Shown one piece after another: positions 1 to 10,985 of a stretch of 64,000 nucleotides of DNA. Both the position numbers and the translations under genes were made by a program. A model generated the notes under the pieces. That model searched no databases. It saw nothing but the letters and a program-made list of their open reading frames with translations, and had not been told where the DNA came from. Origin of the DNA: Megaustenia siamemsis (lineage: Eukaryota; Mollusca; Gastropoda; Stylommatophora; Ariophantidae). Position 1 is the stretch's first letter; every line of letters starts with the position of its first letter. Location: NCBI GenBank assembly GCA_032433765.1, contig JAVIAB010000008.1:45512606-45576605 (forward strand), written 5' to 3'.

Positions 1-82
1 CCTGGAAGCAGTCGGTTGGGATCGAACCCTACCCCTTGTCCTTTGTAGTCCGGTTCACTAACCACTGAGCTATCGCGGCTCC
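1..82 (-). mobile_element. tRNA-derived SINE head, cut by window edge
   Basis: Read on the minus strand this has a pol III A box (TAGCTCAGTGG) and a B box (GGTTCGATCCC) separated by a tRNA-like D-to-T spacing, the promoter layout of a tRNA-derived SINE. The same head recurs at 436, 28,457 and 30,330. It is not a functional tRNA: no acceptor stem closes around it. The body lies outside the window. Confidence 0.7.
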
Positions 83-423
83 CTAGCTAGGATGTAGTTT
101 ATCAGAAAAATGCTACGAATTCCATTGCTAGCAAAAATTACAAATGAAGAATGTTTAAAATGATAATGTTGTTGATGATGATGATGAACTGTATCTTGTT
201 TATCACGATAAAAAAAAAAAAAAATCATTATCATCATGTGCAATGATCACAGACGATCAAGATCATGACCTTCGGCATTATTACACTGCTTGTGCATCTT
301 ATCAGTTTTCCTATTCAACAATTTTTAAAGATTAAAATCGTTAACCTGTCATAATTTAGTCATTTTGTTTTTATTTTTTTTAGCTCAGTCTGACGACACT
401 GTAGCCAGTGTATTCCCATATCC
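83..423. other. intergenic, no gene seen
   Basis: AT-rich sequence with a short GATGAT run near 170-187 and a poly(A) tract near 210-225. GAT-type runs end the RTE-like LINEs elsewhere in this window, so a retroelement tail is possible, but no coding remnant is visible. Confidence 0.5.
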
Positions 424-435
424 ACTCTGTAGCCC

Positions 436-689
436 AAGGAGCCGCGATAGCTCAGTGGTTAGTGAACTGAACTACAAAGGACAAGAGGTAGTGTTCGATC
501 CCAACCGACGGCTACCGGGTTCACCCAGCCTTAAATGGGTACCGGATTTTTATGGGAAAGTAAAGCGGCACGGGCGTAATACCGACCAGATTTCTCCAGA
601 AATCATGTGCCGAAGGTCTATAAAAATTATGGTCACTAACACCATATTCTCTCTACGCCACTTGGCGTGACGGGGTAACTTTACTTTTT
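436..689 (+). mobile_element. full-length tRNA-derived SINE with target-site duplication
   Basis: The head carries the A box TAGCTCAGTGG and a B box TGTTCGATCCC. The body contains ACCCAGCC followed by AAATGGGTACC, a core I associate with invertebrate (notably mollusc) SINEs. A perfect 12-bp direct repeat, ACTCTGTAGCCC, flanks the unit at 424-435 and 690-701, as expected of LINE-assisted retroposition. Length is about 254 bp. The 101-codon open frame across it is incidental. Confidence 0.88.
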
Positions 690-919
690 ACTCTGTAGCC
701 CGTTCAAGAAATCACCGAAGTGTCTGTTTATTGATTGTTCCCGTCTTGTGTTGATTGAACGTGTTGAGTTCTTCTCCGCTGATGATCTTTTCCTGTTTTC
801 GCCCTTCGTGGCGCCTCGTTCCACTATTCCTTTGACACTTGGGTTATCAGCCTCCTCGTTGTCGCCATTGACTATATATACAAGTTAGCCAAGCCACTGG
901 AGACAGAGGAGATCAACGA

Positions 920-1645
920 CGATCAAGCACTAATACATTAAAAATTAGAAGACCTACAAGAACACTTAGATAGACTCAAAAGTACAGGCACAAAATACAA
1001 CATGAAAATCAACATCAATAAAACAGAAGTCATGAATATCGCACGAAAGAAACGGAACATAGATAAAACAATAAACGAGAGTAAACTAAAACAAGAAGAG
1101 AAACTTAAATACATAGGAAGTTTGGTGACAAACGATAATTCTCAAGCAGCAGAAATAAACTCAAGATGCAACAAAGCTTGTCAAATCATTTGACATACTA
1201 TTGTCCAAAAAGGAAATAACTCTAGAGGCAAAACGGGCACTCTACAATACAATCTTTATTCAAACGGTGTGCTACCAATGCCAGTCCTGGACCCTAGATG
1301 CAAGAACAATAAGAAAATAACCTCTACTGAGATTAAATGTGTTAGACGAATGTCAGGAAACAGCATGAGAGATACGATCACAAAGAAGAACTGAGAACAA
1401 AGCTAGAAATAACCCCCGCCATAATATATATAAAGAAACAACAGATAAAATGGTTTGGCCACGTGACAGGGCAACAAGATAAAAACACAACGAGCTTTCA
1501 ATAAATGTCGCGAGAACACCAGACCCAAGGGCCGACTACGACAAAGATGGATTGACGGAATTTTAGACGCTCTAGGAAACATAACAGCAGCAGAGGCGAA
1601 CAGAAGAGCAAAAGACCACAAACCATATCTCCCCTCGAAAGGCAA
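920..1645 (+). pseudogene. non-LTR retrotransposon relic (RT C-terminal region)
   Basis: Fragments in several frames match the region after the polymerase motif of RTE-like LINEs. They include a thumb-like stretch around 1,000-1,190 (KYNMKININKTEVM, then KYIGSLVT), a GHV-type motif near 1,455 (KWFGHV) and a basic tail near 1,545 (RQRWIDGILDAL). Several frameshifts and stops break it, and no endonuclease or catalytic YADD remains. The order of motifs fits the plus strand. It is a dead 5'-truncated copy; clade assignment is by motif only. Confidence 0.6.
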
Positions 1646-2000
1646 GAAAAAGAATAAGAAAAAGAAGGAGAAACTCTTCATTGTACTCTTCATAGTTACT
1701 GTAGGGCCTCTGTTATTTTGGGCACACCTCAACTATAGATAACCCAAAGCCTTGTTTAGATTCTAAATCTGTAGGTGGCCATGATTTTGGGTAATATATT
1801 TAATGAGTCAAAAGACTTGTCTGCTAAACGCCAATTTGGGCTTCTGGCTGTTTGATGATATTTTTTTAATATTTGTAGTATATTTTTGTTTGTGCTTGTT
1901 TTGCGATAAAGATCATTTAGAACTGCAACGTAGTTAATTATTTATTTTTGTTTGTTTCCCTAAAACTTAATTATCCTCAGCGGGAAAGACAAAATAAAAC
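1646..2000. other. intergenic, no gene seen
   Basis: AT-rich spacer between the LINE relic and the left end of the DNA transposon. No coding remnant, array or RNA gene is visible. Confidence 0.5.
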
Positions 2001-4104
2001 TATAACTTGTTTCATAACTCGTGCCCAACTTTTAAAATCGATAGCTTTTTAACCGCTTGTTGTAAGTTGTTCAAAATTTGCATGTAAAGTTATAATGATT
2101 AGAACCCAACAGGGAATTAATTTCATAAAAAAAAACATTTGGTTATTATTGTTGCTTATTTGATTTATATAAATTTATAACGACCCATTGATGTAGTCAA
2201 AACTTAATGTTTACAGTATTTTAAGTTAAAAATAGCGAGTAAAAATCCATACACGGTAAAATTGACGTGTTTGCACGCTTTTACCGTGGTTTTTTGACAA
2301 AATTAGACACTTGTAAAAAACACGAGAAATTGTGTGTTCCATTTCCGTTCATTCATAGGTGGAGACGTGGAACGATAACATTTATCATGAGTCTTAAAAT
2401 GAAATTCTGCATTTTACAAAACATCGCAATAAAAATGTATGACTATTTTTGCAAAGAGGCTAAACGAGGAAGATTATTTCATACTTTAGAAAACCCTGAG
2501 AATAGGACAAGACACATTTTGGATTTATCTAAACGGTCATTTAATCGCTGGATTCAAGCACGTGACCGTCAATGTTCAAAATATACAAAATCACAAGGAA
2601 GAGCAAAAATGTTGGATAATTTCGACAGTGAACTTATTAGAAGTGAAATTCGCAAAATGTTGGGTATGAATGAAACTGTTACAATAAGAAAATTAAAAGT
2701 ATCGCTGAAAAAGAACAACAGTATTGAAATATCAAAGTCTACATTTTGGAGGAATGTGAGAGCTGCAGGCTTTACATTCAGAAAGTATTCCAATGGACGA
2801 AATATCATCTGTGAGAAGCCACATATAGTAGTCATGAGAAGCAAGTACTTACGTGAAGTAAAAGAGGTGCGCAAGCAAGGTTATGATATTGTGTACTTGG
2901 ATGAAACATGGATCAATGCTCACCACACTAACCAAAGGGAATGGCAGTCATCAGATGGAAAGATTAAGAGATTAATACCTAGCAGCAAAGGACAGCGCTT
3001 GATAATTGCTCATGCAGGTAGTCGACAACATGGACTAATACAGAATGCAGAGCTCATTTTTCTTTCAAAATCCATAGACAATCGGGATTATCACTCTGAG
3101 ATGAATGGTCACATATTTAGACATTGGATTGAAAATTCTGTTCTCCCATCACTAGATCGACCATCTTGCCTAATAATGGACGATGCAGCGTACCACAACA
3201 TTGTTGCATTTGAAGATAAAGTCCCGACGTCATCCAGTACAAAATATGCTATTAAGATATGGCTCACAAAGGAGCACATACAATTTAATAACACGTATTT
3301 AAAACCTGAATTACTATCTCTAGTAAAGCAAAAACAGAGGACAACGATTTTTCAAATAGATAAGATTATCCAAGAGCACGGTCATATAAGTTTGAGGCTG
3401 CCACCTTACCATGCTCATTTAAATCCAATAGAACTAATCTGGGCAAAATTAAAAGGACAAGTGGCAGATGAAAATACAACATTCAAAATATGCGATGTAA
3501 AGACTCTTGCTAATCTCGCTTTATTAAATATAGACAAAGATTATTGGGCTAAATGTGAAGACCACGTCTTAAAACAGGAAGAGGAATATTGGAAAAATGA
3601 TGGTTTGTGGAATGTTCAACCCCAAACAGTTATTAATCTTTTAGACTCGTCTGATTCAGAATGAAAGTATATAGCCCCCACAATGTTGGCCCCTATATTA
3701 CCTTAAATTAGTTCAACAAACGGTCCTTATCAGGACCACAAAACTATGAAAATTGGACATACAGGTATACCTTGATATTATCGTCCGTCCTCGAACTGAG
3801 AAGACAATAATTCTCCTGGTGTTTTGTCTTATTAGGTTATTTCCCCATTACGGCCACGCCTTTACCTAGTGAAAATTAATCATAGACCAGCAACTACGGT
3901 AATTTCTATTATTTAGGGGTTCACAATTTACAATTTTGACAAACATCAAAGAAATTCGCCGCTTTAAGAAAACTGCAGCTGCAAATATACATTTCAAGGG
4001 TCTTTTGCATTCTAATAACATTTGGAAAATGTCAACAGTTTTTAATAAATGATTACTGAGTAATAGCGTTTTGAAGTTGGGCACGTGATTTGAAACGAGC
4101 TATA
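2001..4104 (+). mobile_element. IS630/Tc1/mariner-type DNA transposon, copy 1
   Basis: Both ends carry an imperfect terminal inverted repeat of roughly 35 bp. The left begins TATAACTTGTTTCATAACTC and the right, read inward, begins TATAGCTCGTTTCAAATCAC; both continue into GTGCCCAACTT. TA dinucleotides at 2001-2002 and 4103-4104 fit the TA target duplication of this superfamily. One gene (2387-3664) fills the centre. The left flank is not satellite DNA, unlike the other copies here. Confidence 0.88.
2387..3664 (+). CDS. DDE transposase of IS630/Tc1/mariner type, open frame
   Basis: Cut-and-paste transposase, presumably nuclear, acting on the terminal repeats of its own element. The frame is open from 2267, but the ATG at 2387 (MSLKMKF) matches the start of related copies and gives 425 residues. 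An N-terminal helix-turn-helix region lies around residues 8-50, and a second HTH-like region around 78-135 ends in RAAGFTFRK. Catalytic motifs are YLDETW (first D), LIMDDAAYHN (second D) and LNPIELIW (E). About 83 residues separate the second D and the E, against 34-39 in classical Tc1/mariner enzymes; from memory this resembles the reported DD82E 'Sailor' group. Unlike the copies at 49 and 52 kb it keeps AGA where they have TGA. Activity is unknown: the second D is followed by D where relatives have N. Confidence 0.88.
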   Translation: MSLKMKFCILQNIAIKMYDYFCKEAKRGRLFHTLENPENRTRHILDLSKRSFNRWIQARDRQCSKYTKSQGRAKMLDNFDSELIRSEIRKMLGMNETVTIRKLKVSLKKNNSIEISKSTFWRNVRAAGFTFRKYSNGRNIICEKPHIVVMRSKYLREVKEVRKQGYDIVYLDETWINAHHTNQREWQSSDGKIKRLIPSSKGQRLIIAHAGSRQHGLIQNAELIFLSKSIDNRDYHSEMNGHIFRHWIENSVLPSLDRPSCLIMDDAAYHNIVAFEDKVPTSSSTKYAIKIWLTKEHIQFNNTYLKPELLSLVKQKQRTTIFQIDKIIQEHGHISLRLPPYHAHLNPIELIWAKLKGQVADENTTFKICDVKTLANLALLNIDKDYWAKCEDHVLKQEEEYWKNDGLWNVQPQTVINLLDSSDSE

Positions 4105-4124
4105 GACAACGTCAGTTAATCATC

Positions 4125-4290
4125 GACGGAAAAAATAAGCATGAATACCTCCGAAGTCGGAGTTATCTGCCTGTGCGGCGAGGGCACCCCTGTGCACACG
4201 GCTGCCAGGGAAAAATGGATTAACACGCAAAATTCAGTTCCTAGTCTCTAGAGACTTCGTCAGAGTTGAAAGCTGGCGAACGCAACAATA
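4125..4290 (+). repeat. dispersed repeat, copy 1 of 3
   Basis: A block with GGAGTTATCTGCCTG, GGCTGCCAGGG and a GCGAACGCA end recurs near 29,085-29,190 and 30,975-31,135. The latter two end in A-rich runs, suggesting a retroposed element with a poly(A) tail. No open frame or pol III boxes are evident. Confidence 0.6.
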
Positions 4291-4299
4291 ACAACATAT

Positions 4300-4560
4300 T
4301 CTATACATAAATTAAAGGTAAAGTACGAGACTTGAACCGGCGTCTTAGCACGCGAGTTTACACCCATAACATTCGCGAAGCGACATTCCTTACCTTCCCA
4401 GGACAATACCCTGGTACCCATTTCTGCCAACGGCTGGGTCGACCGTGGGGGTAATTTTTTTTTCCAACCACGAGTACAATTCACACTGCTCCCAGCGGGA
4501 ATCAAACACGGGTTGTCCGAACGTTGGTAGTCCAGTCGGGTGGTTTGTAACACACATTTT
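4300..4560 (-). mobile_element. second tRNA-type SINE sharing the same core
   Basis: On the minus strand a B-box-like GTTTGATTCCC precedes a body with GACCCAGCC and AAATGGGTACC, the same core arrangement as the SINE at 436-689, but head and remaining body differ. The A box is not clear. It lies directly against the dispersed repeat on its left. Two overlapping open frames here are incidental. Confidence 0.55.
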
Positions 4561-5378
4561 ATATACAATTTCACGTGAATTCAAAAATATGTTCACTGCA
4601 TCGGACTTTATACAGCCTCGTTTTCTCATTTAAGGCAGTAGTTGACTTTTTGTGTGAGCAAAGGAAGATAACTTTTAATTTTTGAGAGAAATTATAAATA
4701 ATAAATATTTACAACACAAATTATGGAAAAGTGCATTTATTTTAATTTGATACTTTAGAATTTGCAATTTCTTATTGAAATTTTCAAAAAACCGTGCATA
4801 TTTTATGAGAAAATTATTTTCTGGGCAACATTATGCATATGAATATTACTTTTGACAATTTACAATTACAATATATCGACGAATAAAGAATTCTGAACTA
4901 TTAATATAACAGGAGTTACTTCCCTTATAATAAGCAAGATAATATTTAATTTCTTAATCATATAAGTTTATATCAACATTTTCATCAACAATTCAACGTT
5001 AGTACACTTTTTTGCATTTAAGTTTGATATGTTAAAACGAACCATGCCTGTAAATATTATGCAACATTTAAATATATATTCTTCAAAGAATTATTATATT
5101 TCTTAGCTGATAATCAAATGTTTAATGTTTCTAAACATTTGTATAGATCACAGTTCCAAAGAAGTTAATTTACAAAAATTGGCTGATGCCGTCTCACCAT
5201 TTCACTGTATAGTCTAGAAAAGATAATGTTAGAGAGAGAAGTATACCATAAACTAGTAAAATACTATGCCTGCGGAAATTTCAAAATTGTAGTAGAAAAA
5301 TGGAGAGGAGTTGTAGATAGAAGATTGCACATAATTCATATCACTGGAGAGGGAGAGTGGTAGTTTAAAAGTTTAACA

Positions 5379-5426
<48 letters not shown>

Positions 5427-5770
5427 AAAAGAGATGCAGTTATATATATATTAAACATTAAGATATAGAAAGAAGAAAGAGAATGAGAGATAGCCATTTT
5501 AAATTTCTAGTATTAATAGATAGAGATTAAAATGTAGGAGTTAAGAGAGTTGAGAGAGTTTATATTTCTAGCATCAAAAGTTAACCTTTTGAAAATGCTA
5601 GAATGACCAGACAGACAATTAAAAATACTAGCATGAAGATAAAAGCAGTTTAAAATCTTAGTTTTAAAATAGATACATTTAAAAGTCTAACTACTAAGAA
5701 AGAAACAGTTAATAATGCTAATATGAAAATGAAAGCAGCTTAAAATCCTCTTATGTAAATAGCGATAGAC
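4558..5770. repeat. segmental duplication, copy A
   Basis: 4,558-4,970 and 5,478-5,760 match 6,850-7,240 and 7,240-7,520 in the same order and orientation. Copy B lacks roughly the 510 bases around 4,970-5,478 that hold the GA microsatellite. No gene is visible; the right part carries recurring phrases such as AAAATACTAGCATGAAGATA. Confidence 0.75.
5382..5423. repeat. (GA)n microsatellite
   Basis: About 20 perfect GA units followed by a decayed purine-rich stretch. Confidence 0.95.
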
Positions 5771-5929
5771 AATTACATCTCAAGCATTAAAATAGAGAGA
5801 TAGTCATTCTTTTTAAATTTTTTATTGAGAATCACGTACTGAATAGTTTATCAAACTTGTAGTAACAAGTGTTATAACCTGGTGTTTATAATGTCTCTGT
5901 GCGGTGACTCGATCAATATATAGAAAATA

Positions 5930-6640
5930 AAGGGGGAGCAGGGGTCTACATAGAGTACTCAAAAAATAACACTAGAGATATAGAAAAGATAGCAACAGGG
6001 AAATATTATCACAATTACGATGCAGAAATGCAAGCAATAAAGTTGGCAATAGAAAAACTGCTGAACAGTAATGTTAGCCCACAGCCTGTAGAGTTGTTGA
6101 CACATGCAAGATCAATGCTCCAGGCACTGCAATCCAGAAAGTTGCTACATCTACAAACTTTGTTGACTGAACTCTACAAACACCACAGGATTGCCATGCA
6201 TTGGATCCCATCTCACTATGGAATACCATGAAACTAGAGAGCAGTTCAGCTTTCAAAAGAAGGTGCAACAGGCACACAACCAGATGCGCCGGTTACATAA
6301 CATCAGAAGAAACAGATAATCAAATCAATCAGAAGATCAAATGCTCCAAGTCAGGGTGCATTTCATTATATGAATAGATGTGAATAAGTTATCATTATAC
6401 GCATTAGAACAGGACACAAATGACTCCACAGTCATGCATCTACAAAATTCAAGATCGGTACCTCAACTACATGCACCAGTGGACAGGTGCCCCACACATC
6501 GGAACGCATATTTCAAGAATGCACTGAATATAGTAGACTGAGTAAAGTCCACTTATACCATTGATACAATAATATAGACAAGACTATATGTACCACTGCA
6601 AGAATGCCAAAAGACGGTAACATTTATACAGGAAACGACA
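5930..6640 (+). pseudogene. LINE relic with RNase H domain
   Basis: Plus-strand fragments match an RNase H type I domain of the kind encoded by I-like non-LTR retrotransposons. A GAGVYIEYS start (near 5,933), a Glu-containing NYDAEMQAIKLA segment (near 6,013), LLTHARSMLQAL (near 6,093, where a catalytic Asp is usual but His is read) and HWIPSHYGIP then a GNE-like position (near 6,198) appear in order. Stops and frameshifts follow 6,231. Later text (HTSERIFQECTEY, 6,495-6,540) resembles the Cys/His tail of such elements. Confidence 0.65.
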
Positions 6641-6849
6641 TGGCAGATATAAACAATACTTCAGGCGAACGGAAGTTCGATATATAGATCCAGAAGGTTT
6701 TCAAAAATTGTAGGAGACAAGTCTCAGAATGTCTTGAGGCCTGCTGTGTATATTTTGAACACATGCTGTGAACACAACTCCATCATGTGAACAGCTTCTT
6801 TACCTAATACAAGCCAACAGCAGTAGTATCTAGATGAATAACACAAATT

Positions 6850-7520
6850 GTATATACAATTTCACGTAATTTCAAAAATATGTTCACTGCACCGGACTTT
6901 ATACAGCCTCGTTTTCTTATTTAAAACAATAGTTGACTTTTCTGTGAGCAACGGAAGATAACTTTTAATTTTTGAGAGAAATTATAAATAGTTAATATTT
7001 ACAACCACAAATTAAGGAAAGGTGCATTTATTTTAATTTGATACTTTAGAATTTCCAATTTCTTATAGAAATTTTCAAAGACCTTGCACATTTTCTGAGA
7101 AAATTATTTTCTGGGGAACAATATGCATATGATAAAACTTTTGACAAATTACAATTACAATATATCGACGAATAAAGTGTTCTTAACTATTAATATAACA
7201 GGAGTTACTTCCCTTATAATAATCAAGATAACATTTAATTTCTTATAGAGAATGAGAGTGAGGCTGTTAAAAATTCTAGCAGTAATAGACAGAGATTAAA
7301 ATGTATGAGTTAAGAGAGTTGAGAGAGTTTATATTTCTAGCTTCAACAGTTATCCTTTTGAAAATCCTAGAATGACCAGAGAAACAATTTAAAATACTAG
7401 CATGAAGATAAGATCAGTTTACAATCATTGTGTGAAAAGAAATACATAAAAAAAATCACACTATTAAGAAAGTAGCAGACAATAATGCTAATATGAAAAT
7501 GAAAGCAGCTTAAAATCCTG
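6850..7520. repeat. segmental duplication, copy B
   Basis: Second copy of the 4,558-5,770 segment, with a roughly 510-base internal deletion joining the two matching halves near 7,240. Confidence 0.75.
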
Positions 7521-7521
7521 T

Positions 7522-8433
7522 TCACATTCACAAATACGAGACAAATTAATGCAATACACAGGGAAACTACCAGACGCCGACTGGGAAAAACTTTACACAG
7601 AACTCACACTAGATGACAAAACAGAGGCAGTACAAGAAGTGCAGAAGTACAAATCTTCGGCGCCTGGCGGCCTCACAATATAATTCTTGCAACATTTCTT
7701 TTCTCTCTTAGGCTCTCTTCTCAGAATGTACACAGACTCATTCACAGAGAAATAACTTACTCCAAGCATAAACATTTCTTACATAACATTGCTCCGGAAA
7801 GACAACACAGGCAAGTTTCTTCTTAAATCTACACCCCCATTTCCCCACTTAACACAGACTACAACATTCTAACAAAAGCATTAACAAACCTTTCATGACA
7901 ACACTTCTTCATAAAGGCTAACAGTGTAATGTGCAAGGGAAAAACGTCCACCAGCACACACACTTTATACGAGACATTATAAAGTACACTCATGTCAAAG
8001 ACAGCCAGTCTTCCATTCTATCTCTCGACCAAGAAAAAGTCTTCTAGAGAAGCTCATTCCTACCCCTCCCCCCCCACCACCAAAACACTACTGAACAGCA
8101 ACATAGGAGGACGCTTCATACAGTGGATACAATCATCTTGTATTCTAGACCTCAAAGTAAAGATCTAGTGAACCATTCGTTGACAGAGATAATCAGGCTA
8201 ACTAGATCGGTTCGACAGGGGTGTTCCCTCTCTCTTCTACTTTACGCGCTGACCATAGAACCGTTCCTTGAGAGTATCAGACGAGACAGTTCCATAAAGG
8301 GCACATTCATGTCAGGGAAAGGAGAGCAGAAATTGTTAGCGTATGCTGACATCACTGTCTTCTTTCCATCAAACACTAGATCAATAGACAGCATCCTCAA
8401 TACATTCACAGAATTTGGACAATTTAAAAAAAA
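7522..8433 (+). pseudogene. Tx1/L1-like LINE relic (RT core)
   Basis: This aligns in order with 39,120-40,025 of the better-preserved LINE below. The pre-RT helix segment (MQYTGKLPDADW), a degraded KSSAPGG in place of KSPGPDG, YRPISLL remnants and VRQGCSLS (about 8,210) are visible, as is a damaged polymerase motif reading YADI (about 8,341) where YADD is expected. Many stops and indels, including a C/A-rich insertion near 8,065, make it inactive. It stops abruptly in an A-rich run at 8,425-8,450, where an opposite-strand copy begins. Confidence 0.75.
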
Positions 8434-8439
8434 AAAATA

Positions 8440-9040
8440 AGAAAAAAGTGGTATGGCAACACTCAGGTCTGGGGTACAGGATGTTGATGCATCGTCGAAA
8501 GTTGTCTCCCATATTGCAGTTGTGCAGCGTTTTCTGTAAGTAGGAGTGAACGATGATGCCCTGTGAAAAGCCATTTCCTGGTCCAAGGACAGAATCGATG
8601 AAGGCATGTTTCTTGTATGTGTGTAGGTGATGATGTATCGTATGAAGTGGTTGTGGTTGTTTTTATTTTAGCCTTGGATGCTGCATTGCTGGTCTTCGGG
8701 GACGAGTGAGAACATGAACGGCTTTAGCTTATTCGTCAGGGACTTTGTCAGTCTTTTATAGTCTACGTTGAGCAGCGATATCGGTCTGTAGTTTGTTACT
8801 TGTGTCTTCTCTATATTGTTCTTCAGGAGTAAGGAGATGTATGACACGCTGATCCTCGGAGGTAGATGTCCTTTGTGGAAGGAATCCTTAAAAACCTTCA
8901 GCAGGAGTGTTCTTATGAAGGGGAAAAAATGTTTATAGAACTCCGCAATGAGTCTGTCTGTACCAGGCGTTTTATCCTTATGCGAGATTTTGAGAATTAT
9001 CTTTCTTTTATATTTCTTAATACATTCGTTTTTTTTCTTC
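8440..9040 (-). pseudogene. Tx1/L1-like LINE relic, opposite strand
   Basis: Minus-strand fragments include TPGTDRLIAEFYKHFFP (near 8,940), NYRPISLLNVDYKRLTKSL (near 8,790), DQQCSIQG (near 8,690) and ILSLDQEMAFHRA (near 8,590), the last a damaged form of the motif-A region. It is a different, more diverged subfamily from the plus-strand copy next to it. The two converge at about 8,435. Confidence 0.72.
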
Positions 9041-9044
9041 TCTC

Positions 9045-9215
9045 GTATACATAAGTTAAGGGTGAACACTACATTTGTTTTAAAAATTCTGAGCTTTGTT
9101 TTTGTGCTGAGTAATTTTGATTTCCATTTTTCGGAAGTCATTGCTGCCTTTACTCTTGTGATTCTAAAGTATGTATCTGTGTCTTCTTCTTGATCTATGC
9201 AGCTTCTGATTATAT
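9045..9215 (-). mobile_element. RTE-like LINE fragment
   Basis: The minus strand reads WKSKLLSTKTKLRIFKTNV, matching the LINE at 61,560-61,640 (WKSKLISTNTKLRLFKSNV). It is fused in frame to the Tx1-like relic on its left, a chance chimera of two elements. About 170 bases survive. Confidence 0.65.
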
Positions 9216-9289
9216 CTAGTGATTTATTTAATTAAATGCAATTTTTTTCAGATTCATTATTTTCTAAATTTATTTAAATTTAGTGGTTG

Positions 9290-10300
9290 ATTACAAGTCA
9301 TATTATGTAAGTCTTTAGTACGAACAGACGTCACCGAAGTCAGGGCATTCCCATATCTGCTCCGCCGCCCGTGCCAGCAACCATAAAAATGTTCATCCAC
9401 TAATGGTTCATCGTGTTGGGTTCCTTCATGCTTTCGTCCTTCATGACGCCGTGTTTTGCCATTCTTTTGATCCATGGGTTATTCTCAGCTTTCTTGTAGC
9501 CATCCTGTGACAGGTGTTCTTTTAAAGCCATCATTATGTGATACATGTCAATTTTCTAATATTTCTTGCGTAATTACAGACCCTGCCAACTTCTCGGTTA
9601 TTTCATTGCCACGAACATCCGAGTGTCCAGGGCAGTTTATCCAAGCTTGGTTGCTAACAGGAGACATGTGGAGTAGGTACACCCACTGCCTGTGGAGTGT
9701 ATTCTTGTCAATCCGACGAAACATTCTTAGTCAGTCAAATCAATCGCGAAGACAACATATGTTGTTGGTCTCTTAACCATCTAAGTGATAGCTCCCATCA
9801 AGCCACAATGTCCATAAATTTGCTGGAGGTCTTGTAGGCTACTGCACCTTTATCCATCATCTTTCCATTAGATTACACAACAAAATACCAACCACTCCGA
9901 ACATCTCTTGTGACCAAGCCATCAGTGTAGATGATCAGGTCTCAAACTTGGGAGTAAAGCAGCAGAAAATATTCTGCTACCAATTGATGATATGAGATTT
10001 GTTTTTTCTTACACTGTTTTCACATAACTACTGATAAGAATTATTGTGTCTACAAAGTCAAGATCCTCTATATGAGACTCAAGTAACTATTCAATGCCTT
10101 TGGAACCTGCAAAGCATCACTGCTGTATGAAGTCGATGGCAGTTCCATAAAACAAGGGAGATGAAGTATACTCTTGCTTCAACCCTTTCTGAAACCATTC
10201 ACTAAGTCCTGCCTCTGAGTGAACTGTACAAGAGAAAGTATCATACAGATCTTTGCTGACGTTTGATATGGATTGTGTTTTAACTAACATGAATTCTCCT
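9290..10300 (-). pseudogene. LINE relic with RNase H domain
   Basis: On the minus strand IIYTDGLVTRDVRSGWY (near 9,930) is an RNase H first-Asp motif, and PGHSDVRGNEITEKLAG (near 9,600-9,640) is the C-terminal His/Gly-Asn-Glu motif. Together they identify a cellular-type RNase H as in I-like LINEs. Stops interrupt the middle. The lower end (9,290-9,480) is a probable 3' non-coding region; a weakly similar stretch occurs at 700-880. Confidence 0.65.
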
Positions 10301-10314
10301 TCGTCAAAGTTTTA

Positions 10315-10985
10315 GTTGCAAGCACTGTATTAACGGTCTTAAATTTACAACGATTAAAGTTTAGTTTGAGGTAATGTATTAATGGTCTTAAATTTACAAC
10401 GACTAAAGTTTAGTTTGAGGTAATGTATTAACTGTCTTAAATTTACAACGACTAAAGTTTAGTTTGAAGTAATGTATTAACTGTCTTAAATATACAATGA
10501 TTAAAGTTTAGTTCGAGGTAATGTATTTAACGCTGTTAAATTTTCAAAGATTAAAAAGTTTAGTTTGAAGTACTGTATTAATGATCATACATTTTCAATA
10601 ATTAAAGTTTAGTTTCAAGTACTTTATTAATGGTTCTTATATTTCCAAAGATTAAATTTTAGTTTAAGTACTGTATTAATGGTCTTCAATTTTCAAAGAT
10701 TAAAGTTTAGTTTGAAGTACTGCATTAATGGTCTTAAATTTTCAAAGATTAAAGTTTAGATGAAATACTGCATTAATGGTCTTACATTTCCAAAGATTAA
10801 AGTTTAGTTTAATGTACTCTATGACTGTTTTACATTTCCAACGGTTAAAGTTTAAGTTACAAATACTGTATTAAATATATTAAGTTTTCCTCCATTAAAA
10901 TTTAGCTTTTCAAACGCTGTAATAAATGTCTTACATTTGACTTAGCACGAGTTTAGTTGCAAGTACTCTATTAATTTAACTTATA
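10315..10985. repeat. 49-bp minisatellite, about 13 units
   Basis: The unit contains GATTAAAGTTTAGTTTGA followed by a GTATTAAT-type end and repeats about every 49 bp. Copies diverge progressively to the right, with indels, indicating an old array. No conserved open frame is present. Confidence 0.9.

Noticed and set aside
1..82. Functional tRNA gene
   Set aside because: A and B boxes are present, but no complete cloverleaf or acceptor stem; the same head recurs on SINEs.
2267..2386. Upstream start giving a 465-residue transposase
   Set aside because: The first 40 residues are not conserved in the 427-codon copy 4, and in copy 2 this stretch carries deletions; the ATG at 2387 aligns with the other copies.
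4260..4633. Three overlapping short frames on both strands
   Set aside because: They lie in SINE and dispersed-repeat sequence and match no domain.
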